DNA of 64,000 nt from Macrotrachela quadricornifera (lineage: Eukaryota > Rotifera > Eurotatoria > Philodinida > Philodinidae). The notes under the pieces are model-generated. The model was not told where the DNA came from. It was given only the letters and a program-made list of their open reading frames with translations, and searched no databases. Numbering within the stretch: the first letter of the stretch is position 1; each line of letters opens with the position of its first letter. The stretch lies in the NCBI GenBank assembly GCA_022393335.1, contig JAJEKB010015809.1:1-64000 (forward strand). Direction: 5' to 3'. The position numbers were made by a program, and so were the translations under genes. Shown here in pieces: positions 52,901-62,140 of the stretch.

Positions 52901-55900
52901 CAGTAATAAACATATTGAAATGTTCAGTGAATATTGCCTAATCATACTGAACGCATAGATAATATTTAAAAAAGTTATCTATCCATTTAGTATCAAAACG
53001 AGGAATTTTTCATTGACTGTTAAAAACTCTCATCGATCATGAAGTTTCAGTCTATGCTGTACTTATCCAAATAATAAAAAAATCCATTTTATGCAAACGT
53101 TTTACTATCTGATAAAGTCAACACCTTTTAAATAACACACACATTCGTCTGTAATAGAGATAAATTTAAAAATATACAGTCCATTTTAAAATTGAATTTT
53201 GTATCTTGTTCAGATTTTCTATTGACAATAGTAGTTAAGATATCAAAAAATTTCAAATAGAAAAATATTAAACTTATTATTTCCTGTGAGAAATCATAGA
53301 TGTCTATTAAGAAAAATCAATGACAATGAAAGATAGATATTATCCTATAATAATTATTGTTGATCAATGAACATTTATTGAAAAATCAAATAAAAAGAAA
53401 GAAAGAAGAGAAGAAAACATAAAAATGATCTCCTCATTGTCTTATAACTAAAGATACATCGGTATTTATAGATGGTGACGACGAGAATATATTGTCAGAG
53501 GAATGAAAAGATGTTTCTGTTTTTTTAATTGATAATAGATGAATTTGCGAGCATTGTTTAAGAAAATTCAGTGAATAAAGAAAAATATGAACTTCGTTGT
53601 AGAAGCACATGAAATCAAATAATGGAAACATTTGATTCATTCATACATCCTTCATTAAGTTTGTGCATATGCGTATTGTTATTGACATATTGTTTTTTAA
53701 CAGAATTTTAATTGTTTAATGAAACAAGTCGATTTATCTTATATAATAAGTTCTACTTATTTTGATTGAGATGATCACACACTTCTAACTAATATTTCGA
53801 TTTCTTCTGACTGTATCTCTCAACTGTAATATTTCGAATTATCCTTTGTGATAGTTTGACTTATCCTATGTAATAACTCTAATTATTAACTAAAACCACA
53901 CAACTCATTCAAAAGAATCGAGTTATTCATTAAGACAAATTAACTTATCCAATAAAATAACTTGAGTTATTCAATGACAGCACGTATTAAGTTAGTCAAA
54001 CAAGGTCATCTAACTCATTTATGTTTTTTGTGAAAAACTTTAATTTATTTTATAAGTCAACTTGTTCCAAAGAATAATTTAAGCTCATTCCTTAATAAAT
54101 ATTTCAATGAAAGAAAAGAGTTCAACTTGTACAATTTCAGTACAATATAAAATAAACAAAAATCATAACAGAAAATTCTATATTTCAAATGTTTTTATTT
54201 TATCTCTGACTAATTTTTTATGCTAAACCAGTTAACATGACATGATTCCATGTATCTCTACAATGAAATCCATATTTTTCTTTAATTCTTTGGATTTTCC
54301 GTTAGAGAGTGCCTACAGAGTATTCATCTATGGTCTGACAGATTACCAAAAAAGAAAATTTATCATAAGAAATATACATAACAGAAAGGACAAGAGAACA
54401 TATCGAGGGAACACGTAGTTGGTAACAGTTTTATTCCTCTTTACATTCTTCTATTTGTTTTATTCAATTATTCTAATTTATGTAACTTGTTAAACAATTT
54501 TCTCAAATAGATTATATTTCTTCTATTTTTCTTACTCCTTATTATACTAGTATTTTATTAATCTGTCAAAGGAACAATAGATCTCTTTTATAATTCAATC
54601 GATTCAAGTACCTCTTTAATAATATGACAGTATATTCCTTTAAATTTTATTCTATATCATATGATTTAAACAGGTGTCAAAAATTATTTTTCGTAACTGA
54701 GTTATATAAAGCCATCATTTTTGAAATACTGAAAAAAACTACTGTAGAGAGTTTGTTTTTCGAATTTGATTTATCTTCTTCGTTAATTCTCATTTTAAAT
54801 CCAATGAAGACCTTAGCTTTGTCGTATAAACAATTGTTTTCGCTTTATATTAATTAATGAAAAATTAAAATAAAATTGATCGATCTTTGCAAATATGATA
54901 GAATTACATTTTTTCGTATTGTGTTATCAATATCTCAATAGAACAAAGTTTTATAACGATGAAAATTTTACAATATATGTAACTCGAATTGTTTTACACA
55001 CTCTATTTAAAATATGTATAAGAACGATTTCAGAGTAGGAAAAAGGATTTGTGATGGAATCATGTTTTTAAAAGGATGAGTTTTTTCAACGTCCATTGTT
55101 TTAGAACTTTAACTATAATTCCTAAAAAAAACAAACTAGTATCACTCATGCAAAATCAATCGAGAAAGAACATTTGACATCATGTTTTGGATAACTTAAA
55201 AATTTAATTACGAGAGTATAGACATTAAACTGATGTTTTCAACTTTAATAAAGAAAAAAATAGTTAGAATTATCATAGACCAACTTCACAATTGAGCAGT
55301 GAGCTTTTAACCATCCTTTTGGCTACTTAAGAATATTTCTTTTATGAAATGCAAATATTTTCTTTTAACCTAAATGAACTGAAAAAACCCTAGTATATTT
55401 TTAAATGCGTTGAAATTAAAAAAATTAAAATATTCTAAACAAATTTTTTAGAGTCGCATCGATAAAAAAAGTCTAAATATATTTTCAAAATGGACCTAAA
55501 ATTGAAAAAAAAACATCAAATATATTCATTTAAATCGAATCAAATTTGAAAAAAAAATTTCACGCTTAGAAAATATTTAGAATGACATTGTAAATATAGA
55601 ATTTTTATTTGTATAAGTTCAAATAAAAGTTTATATTTAAGTAAGAAATTAAAATATTGAATGTTCGAGCGATCTAGTATAATATGATAGATCCAGCTTG
55701 GATAAGCTGATCGGTATGTAAATCCTTTATTTTTTCGATTTTGAATTTTTTAAATTCCTGACAGGATCCTGGAATTTTCTGTCTACACATTTCTCTCAGG
55801 ATTTGGTCATTTCTTCAGGAAAAAATGGCCCATGTTTGCAGGATCCTGATCATATCTTTCAATAATCTTGCGCTGAAACAGCAAAGATGTTCCTTAGGGC

Positions 55901-58900
55901 TATTACTTGCAGCAGACAAAATGAATATTATTAATAATGAGAATGAAAGTAAGAGAAACAACATTTTTGATTGGACTTGCCTACCTGCTCGATAGAACAC
56001 TGTCCGAAATTATATGGAATAAAACTTCAAGAAATATACTATCTTATGGGCGACATATAAATATTTTTTATCTGGATTTCAATAAACGAACGGATATGAA
56101 AAGAAAAAAAGACCACTATCGAGCAAGAAATCTCTGTATTTTTTCTATTACTAATTTAATACATGATATTGAACGATGTTCTATATATATGTCTTTCGAG
56201 GATTTTAAAATACTTCTATCAAGAAAAAGTTTCTCTCCAATCTACATTTCCTTTATATTTGAGAAATCATTGGTATAGACATCAGTAAAATACTTAGGGT
56301 ATACCAAAAGTAATGGCGTCTCGATCTTAGTTTCCTATAGATCGCTTCAAAAAAATTTCTTTTTCAATGAAACGATAGAGCGTCTTCTGCTCTATCTTTC
56401 TATGCTATTTGATTACTATTCAAATGAACTTATAATAATAAAAGTTCGATAAGGATTATTTTTGTTGCTAACTGGCTGGTACCATTTGTATCATAATGGG
56501 TATGGCACAAAAACATGCAGCAAGTTTTGCATTTCATTTTATTATTATTTAATAGGTTCTATTAAAAAGCACAATATGCCATATGATGCAGCGTGAAAAG
56601 CTCTGCAATTTATAAAGGACTGTTTATTTTATAGTTGCATTTCTTATTTTCAAAATGGACAAAAGTGTAACCGATCAAATTTTGACATTGCAAAAATGAC
56701 ATTGTTTTTTTCGTAAAAGATGAAGTCTAATTGTTTCTATTGCATCTTTTTATAATGGTTCTTTATAAATTGTAGAGCTTTTCACGCTGCATCTTATGGT
56801 GTATTTTGTTTTTTCTAAGAAAGCATATCAGATAATAAAAACATAAGATAAGAAAAAAAAAATTTATCTTTTACCAAAAAGCAACATTGTTCTCGCGAAG
56901 TCGAAATTTGGTCGGTCAGAATTTTGTCCGTTTTTTAAATAAAAAGTGCAACTATAAAATAAGCAATCCTTTATAAGCTGTGGAGCTTTTCACACTGTAT
57001 CATGTGGTATGTTGTGCTTTTTAATAGAACCTATTAAGTAAAGCTCTTGACACATTAGAAGACTTCCCCCCCCCCCCCCATAATAGAAGAGCCCTCTTGA
57101 AAGAATAATGCAAAAGGCATATTAGAAGATACCCCCCTTATTACGGCTATAATGAGCTTCTTTTTTAGTTCTTTTATAATGTATACAACTCTTATTTTAT
57201 ATATAAAGAGCGGTTTACAAGTTTTGAAATACCTTTAAAATATTTCGTTCTCGCGTTTAATAATATCAAAGTCTTTGAAATTTCGACATATCATTGGACA
57301 TACTTTGTGCTACATAACTACAAAGTTTCAGGTCTATAGCTTGTACTATAAACGAGAACCTGTAGCAACATTAAGATATACTATTTTTCAATATCCAACA
57401 TCATCTTCGGATCGTGCAACATTTTTTTTATTTTGTCTATATCTCGGCTTAGATACATGTTAAAATCTCGATTTTTCAAAAAGATGCGCCATGAAAAGCT
57501 CTACAAAAATTCTAATAACAATTTTCTATTAACTTATCTTAATGGTTTGTGCCATAGCCAAAATAAAGGATCAATATAGCAGTACCACTTCTCGCCATAT
57601 TGTGCGTAATAAAAAAAGGTTTCGAAGAAGTTTTTCCATTCCAATGGGGATTTGTTTATATAATGTTTGTAGAGCTTTAGACGGTGCACCTTTTGAAAAA
57701 AATCTCAAGATTTTAATATTTTCTCAAGGTAAGATGCGTGCAAAACGAAATGGTCTCCCAAACATTTTTTTTATTATGCACAGTATGATGGGAAGCAATA
57801 TTATCATGTGTGTTTTTATTCTGAGTCTGGTGGAAACAATTCACACAAATCAAGAGGGATTTGTTATTGTAATTCGTGTAGAGCTTTTCATGGTGCATAT
57901 TTAAAAAAAAAGCCGAGATTTTAACATTTACTTAAGTGGAGGTATAAATATTTGGCCAGTTCCGAACTACAAGAAAATTGAAAAAAAGTATATGTTAGTG
58001 TTGCTACAGGTTACCATCTATAGTGTAAGCTATAGATCTGAATCTTTGTAGTTATATAGTACTAAACGTGTTCAATAATATGCTAAAGTTTCAAAGACTG
58101 GTTTTGTTAAACGCGAGAACGAAACATTTTAAAAGTGCTTCAAAACTTGTAAAACACCCTCTATATATACTTTGTTTCAATTTTTTCTGTTCTATCTAAT
58201 ATTCATAATTGTCTACGTTCGCACAACGTAATGTAATTAATGTAAGCAATGGATATATATATATGTATCTGTCACAGTTGACTTGGAAATTTAGTTGAGT
58301 TTGGAATGCGCGAAAAAAAATAGAGAAACGAAAACTAAACATAAACAAAGATTTGAAAATAAAAAAAAAGACAGAAAATAAAAATAAAATCGTTTTCTTC
58401 ATCAATAAATCTATGTGATTCGAATTGAATATTACAAGAATATTATAAATGGATTTTTGTAAGAGAATTTTTATATTCATTCTGTTTTCTTTTTACGAAA
58501 GAATATTTTCATTTTCGTTGTATTTGTAAGGTTATACATAAATGATATTTATAAAGATTGTATTTGATTGATATTAATAAATGAACAATTCATAAAAGCT
58601 TGCATTTTAAAATATTTTTATCTATAAAATCTATGTGTCGCCATCAATTCTCTATTTTATATTTTCTTAGTAGAGGTTCGTTCCTACGAAACGAAGATTC
58701 AGTGATATTGCTATGATAACTTTTTTAATTAAGTTATTTCATATTTAACTTATTAAATTTTATGGAAATATTTATTTCAGTAAACAATTTTATTCGCTGC
58801 CTTTTTTCAACCCTACTCAAAATCATTCCGTCTAAACTATTGAAGATGCATTATGATTTCAGGGAGCATTAAAAAAAGATGTTCGTCAAACTCAATTGCT

Positions 58901-61548
58901 GTATTTCTCTTTCCAGTCTATGTCGCCATTTTCATCAGCTCGCTGCTCGAAAGTCAATAAAAAAATATTTTACATAACTTCTACTTTCTAAAAATTTGGT
59001 GAGGGGTGATTTATAATTCATTCATATAATTTATGCGTCGCAAACATCTATTCTATGCATACAAACATATATTTCTATACATTAAAATGTTTGGAAGCAG
59101 TCTAACCTACATCTTAAATTAAAAACTGCAGCAAGTTAGTCTTTAAAAAGAGAAAGAAAAAGATTTCATTAAATCAATGTCTCAATGTCCCGTAATAGAA
59201 AAAAATTTATATAAAAAAAAATATATTCTACTTTTTCTCTAATACAAATGTCCCATATGTCCCGCTGATCAAGAAAATAACTATATAAGCAAATAAATAT
59301 AAATAACTAACATATTATTTTTTTCTTATATTCAATATAAACATCTCTTTAAGTCAATAATAAATTCTAAATCATTCATACTTTTAATTTGTCTTTCATA
59401 AAAAAATATAACATATCTATTTTATTTAAGCTAATATTACTTATACATTCACCAATCCTATTTTTTTCTCTACAAAATAAAAACATAGATATAGATATTA
59501 TTTTCATATTTCTATCAATTCCAATCTCAACTAAATTCTCTAACCAACTGCAACATATTCATAACGTAGAAAACGTTTATTAATCATGCTTACGAGCTAG
59601 TTATCTTTTTTTCATACCATTTTTCTTTTCTAGAAACTTGATTAAATTGTTAGTTTTCATAATTGAATAAAAATAAAAGGATAAAAGTAAAATATACATA
59701 AATGGTAATTAAATAATCAGTACGAAAACATATTTTTATGAAAATTCTTGTCGAGGACCCCAAAAAGGTCACTTTTTTAAAGGACATATTAGAAGGCCTT
59801 CTTGAAATTTATGGACAATAAGACAGAATAGAAGACCCCGGGTCTTCTAATATGTCCAGGGCTTTATTTTCAGTTGATCGCTGAAAACCACAATGATTCA
59901 ATAGACGTAACGATAAAAATTCATTCACATACAATATTTTTTTCAATTTCTATGGAAATTGATCTTCAAAAAATTACATGATAAAATATATAAGAAGAAA
60001 GTAAATTTGAACGAGGTGTAAAAAGGACACAATGGAATGGGACAAAAAGTATTTAGGACGAATCGTGTCGGACGAATAGTATGGGACGAACTATTACATA
60101 CCGAAGTGAGGGGTCACCGAACAGTCAAAATGAATATTACTAATAATGAGAATTAAAGTAAGAGAGAAAACATTTTTAGACTGGACTTGCGTACTCGTTC
60201 GATAGAACACTGTTGGAAATTATATAGAACTTCAAGAAATATACTATCTTGTGGGTGAGATATAAATATTTTTTATTTCGATTTCAATGAAACAATCGAT
60301 ATGAAAAAAGACCACTATAGAACAAGAAATCTCTGTATTTTTTCTATCACTATTTTAAAATATGATATTGAACAATGTTCTATATACAGGTCTTTCGAGG
60401 ATTTTAAAATACTTCTATCAAGAAAAAGTTTCTCTCCAATTTATATTTTCTTTATATTTGAAAAATCATTGATATAGGCATCTATACAGTATGTTATAAT
60501 AGTGCTTTTCTTTATACGTCTCTATCACATCAAACAGAGTGAAAATCAATATTATAGAAGTTTGTCTTATCTCACAAATTCAAAGAAAATGAAAGATTTC
60601 TTTTGATGATAATCATGTTTTCTCTTTCTTTTAGTACCACTTCGTGCTAGTTTGATAGATATTCCTGCAAATGCCAAATGGAACAAGAATGGTCAAACAG
60701 TTGGAGGACAAAATCCAACACTCTCTCTTCCTCAAGGTTTATATGTGGATGATGAACAAACAATTTATGTTGCTGATCGTTGGAATCACCGTATTGTGGC
60801 ATGGAAATCGGGTGAAACAAATGGACAAATAGTGGCAGGCGGACATGGAGGAGGAAATGGTACTCATCAATTGTATTGTCCAACAGATGCGATCGTAGAT
60901 AAAGAGAGAGATAGTCTTATTATTTGTGATTATGCGAATAGAAGAGTAGTTAGATGGCCTCGACAAAATGGAACAAGTGGAGAAATAATTATTTCGAATA
61001 TCTCTTGTTGGGGTTTGACAATGGATGACAATGGATTTCTCTATGTCTCTGATATTAACAAACATGAAGTAAGAAGATATCGCATGGGTGAGTCCCAAGG
61101 AATAGTAGTAGCAGGTGGAAATGGAGAAGGAAATCGTCTTGATCAGCTCAATTACCCCCGCTACATATTCGTCGATCGAGAACATTCAGTATTTGTGTCT
61201 GATAATAATAATCACCGTGTGATGAAATGGATAGAAGGTGCAAAAGAAGGTATTGTTGTTGCTGGTGGACAAGGACAAGGAAATAGTCTGACACAATTGT
61301 CTAATCCTTATGGAATTGTAGCTGATCAATTGGGTACTGTTTATGTAGCTGATGAACAAAATCATCGAATTGTACGTTGGCCTAAAGGAGCACAACAAGG
61401 AAATGTTATTGTTGGTGGAAATGGTCAAGGAGCACAAGCAAATCAACTCAATTTTCCCTATGGATTGTCATTTGATCGACAAGGTAATCTCTATGTTGCT
61501 GATATGAATAACAATCGAGTACAACGATTTAATATTGAAATACCATGA
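46239..61548 (+). CDS. arginine ADP-ribosyltransferase / NHL-repeat propeller fusion protein
   Basis: Exons 46239-46986, 48436-48573, 60635-61548; all junctions are phase 1 with GTAAGT and GTATGT donors and TTAG acceptors. The joined frame is exactly 599 codons plus stop. Residues 1-205 form an R-S-E mono-ADP-ribosyltransferase: Arg123 in LWRGV, WWSINS at 141-146, and the catalytic E-x-E (Glu186/Glu188) in YESENEVIL. Asp218-227 is a ten-residue poly-Asp run. Exon 2 encodes a polar 46-residue linker. Exon 3 encodes six NHL repeats (each like PYGIVADQLGTVYVADEQNH), enough for a closed six-bladed propeller, starting VPLRASLIDIP. Such ARTs transfer ADP-ribose from NAD to arginine; the propeller probably binds a ligand or partner. 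No signal peptide or membrane segment is visible. I start at the second in-frame ATG because family similarity begins there. Weak point: intron 2 is 12 kb. If not spliced, these are two neighbouring genes or fragments; reading through intron 1 stops at 47033. Confidence 0.7.
49256..49553 (-). pseudogene. mariner-family transposase relic (C-terminal part)
   Basis: On the minus strand the translation contains LQNNNARPHRAWITKEFL, the counterpart of the conserved 'DNARPH' block of mariner transposases. It continues with CDFFLFPKFKN, LRGIRFDD, LEQAIDSLTKEDLQNCFEN and RIDAEGQYLEKI in family order. At least three stop codons interrupt it and the PYSPDL block is missing, so it is dead. The N-terminal DNA-binding part and most of the catalytic core are absent. 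No terminal repeats were found beside it. Confidence 0.75.
49629..49880 (+). repeat. dispersed repeat, copy 2, with inverted ends
   Basis: Same family as 34855-35167. Here the ends are clearly inverted: left CATGAGGATCTTAGTGTGAA, right the inverse of CAGCGTGAGGATCTTGGTGT. With a length of about 250 bp this looks like a miniature inverted-repeat transposable element. It lies just beyond the mariner relic, but no link between the two can be shown. Confidence 0.55.
50691..52091. mobile_element. possible degraded hAT-like element
   Basis: The left side, CTGACGTAGCCAGAGGGAG followed by GGCAATTGCCCAATAATTTT, looks like the end of a hAT element. The right side, CTTAGTTACACCACTG, could be the opposite end. 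Only about half of the terminal positions agree, and there is no 8-bp duplication. Confidence 0.3.
51493..51518. repeat. (TA)n microsatellite
   Basis: About 13 TA dinucleotides in a row, within the large putative intron. Confidence 0.9.
55917..56284 (+). repeat. direct repeat of about 360 bp, copy 1
   Basis: It matches 60126-60483 along its whole length in the same orientation, about 85% by eye. The last 100 bp are nearly identical (TCTTTCGAGGATTTTAAAAT, AAGAAAAAGTTTCTCTCCAA). Copy 1 holds a 113-codon open frame (55937-56278). Copy 2 breaks that frame early with a stop and indels, so the conserved unit is probably not a gene. Confidence 0.85.
56551..57035. mobile_element. foldback element of 485 bp (GATGCAGCGTGAAAAGC family)
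   Basis: It starts AATAGGTTCTATTAAAAAGC and ends with the exact inverse of those 20 bases. The arms stay similar for over 200 bp (CACAATATGCC, ATGATGCAGCGTGAAAAGCT, TTATAAAGGA, TTTTATAGTTGCA). The interior carries another inverted copy of the GTGAAAAGCTCTACAATTTA module. No coding potential. Related to the interior of 39738-40962. Confidence 0.85.
57067..57080. repeat. poly-C run
   Basis: A run of about 13-14 C in AT-rich sequence, between CATTAGAAGACTT and ATAATAGAAGAG. The length is prone to sequencing error. Confidence 0.7.
57200..58169. mobile_element. foldback element of about 970 bp with arms of about 300 bp
   Basis: The left arm (from about 57200: TATAAAGAGCGGTTTACAAG, then TTTCGTTCTCGCGTTTAA) is repeated inverted at the right end (TTAAACGCGAGAACGAAA, then CTTGTAAAACACCCTCTATA, ending near 58169). 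Inner blocks also pair: ACCTGTAGCAACA, TTAAAATCTCG and GCGCCATGAAAAGCTCTAC against their inverses at 57.85-58.02 kb. TA is available at both ends, so a Tc1/mariner-like origin is possible. The frame at 57542-57904 lies in the loop and resembles no transposase. Confidence 0.8.
59782..59857. repeat. miniature hairpin element (GGACATATTAGAAG ends)
   Basis: GGACATATTAGAAGGCC is inverted as GGGTCTTCTAATATGTCC, closing a hairpin of 76 bp. Related words (CACATTAGAAGAC, CATATTAGAAGAT) occur at 57.05-57.13 kb, so this is a small repeated family. Confidence 0.65.
60126..60483 (+). repeat. direct repeat of about 360 bp, copy 2
   Basis: Second copy of the segment at 55917-56284, 4.2 kb downstream and only 150 bp before the NHL exon. 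The pair could be long terminal repeats of a decayed element, or a local duplication. The interior shows no retroelement protein, so I leave the class open. Confidence 0.85.
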
Positions 61549-61634
61549 AATTAATGGGATGAACTGATAAATTTTATTTATTTTCAGTTATTGATTATAA
61601 CATTTTGATTGCTGTGTAATTTTAATTGAAAAGA

Positions 61635-61640
61635 AATAAA
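61635..61640 (+). terminator. poly(A) signal AATAAA after the NHL exon
   Basis: Consensus hexamer 87 nt after the stop codon of the NHL exon, on the same strand. Confidence 0.5.
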
Positions 61641-61681
61641 AGAATTGATATATATTTATATTCACGTGTGCGCGCGACCAA

Positions 61682-61799
61682 AGAGACCCTGATTGTTGGA
61701 GGCACAAAAGCCAACAGCGGTAAGACAATGTACGTACATAACGTACGTACATAAAAGGTATTTCCGTTGTCTTTGTCCAACAAGAGCAGTATCTCTCTA
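61682..61799. repeat. imperfect palindrome / miniature inverted-repeat element
   Basis: The left arm AGAGACCCTGATTGTTGG...CAACAGCGG is mirrored by CCGTTGTC...CCAACAAGAGCAGTATCTCTCT. The centre contains ATGTACGTACATAACGTACG, itself nearly self-complementary. It lies just downstream of the NHL exon's poly(A) signal. Confidence 0.6.
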
Positions 61800-61800
61800 G

Positions 61801-61835
61801 GTTGAATTAATGTAGAAAACATACATTAATTCAAC
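61801..61835. repeat. perfect 14-bp hairpin
   Basis: GTTGAATTAATGTA and its exact inverse TACATTAATTCAAC flank a 7-nt loop (GAAAACA). Confidence 0.9.
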
Positions 61836-61896
61836 GCTAAAAAAAAAGTAGTTAGAACAAACGGACAGCACTCACCCTTGGATGAAAATTTGGGGT

Positions 61897-61951
61897 GGAA
61901 ATAAATATACTACTCTTTCTGTTCCAATGTAACAGTAGTATATTTATTTCC
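61897..61951. repeat. perfect 17-bp hairpin with a 21-nt loop (hairpin A)
   Basis: The arms GGAAATAAATATACTAC (61897-61913) and GTAGTATATTTATTTCC (61935-61951) are exact inverses. The loop begins TCTTTCTGTTCC and ends TGTAACA. The same sequence appears inverted as the loop of hairpin B. Confidence 0.92.
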
Positions 61952-61989
61952 GAGAAAAAAAGAGATATGTAAATGCTTAAATTTTGGGT

Positions 61990-62140
61990 GTTTTTCATTC
62001 AATTGAATAATTTTCTTTCATATTCAATTTGTTATTGATTATCAATTAAATGACTGTTACATTTGGAACAGAAAGAGTCATTTAATTGATAATCAATAAG
62101 AAGTTGAATATGAAAGAAAATTACTCAGTTGAAGAAAAAC
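61990..62140. repeat. long hairpin with arms of about 64 bp and a 22-nt loop (hairpin B)
   Basis: The inner 23 bp (62032-62054 and 62077-62099) are exact inverses. Outward the arms continue to about 61990 and 62140 with a few mismatches and one indel. The loop (62055-62076, beginning TGTTACATTTGG) is the reverse complement of the hairpin A loop plus one A. Confidence 0.9.

Larger units (their letters stand above)
48574..60634 (+). other. 12-kb putative intron 2 of the ART/NHL gene, filled with mobile-element remnants
   Basis: It begins with GTATGT and ends with TTTCTTTTAG. It contains a mariner transposase relic, a miniature inverted-repeat element, a degraded hAT-like end, a TA microsatellite, two foldback elements, and a duplicated segment of about 360 bp, all listed separately. 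The stretch 52.1-55.9 kb is AT-rich and shows nothing I can support, apart from loose TTATYCAATAA words at 53.7-54.0 kb. Confidence 0.55.

Noticed and set aside
55937..56278. 113-codon open frame on the plus strand
   Set aside because: It lies in the 360-bp direct repeat. The second copy breaks the frame early although the DNA is well conserved, so the DNA rather than the protein is the repeated unit.
57542..57904. 120-codon open frame on the plus strand
   Set aside because: It sits in the loop of the 57.2-58.2 kb foldback element and shows no transposase or other family motif.
60739..61185. 148-codon frame antisense to the NHL exon
   Set aside because: Shadow of a strongly coding exon: the plus-strand frame has six NHL repeats, and the antisense translation is low-complexity Ser/Ile.
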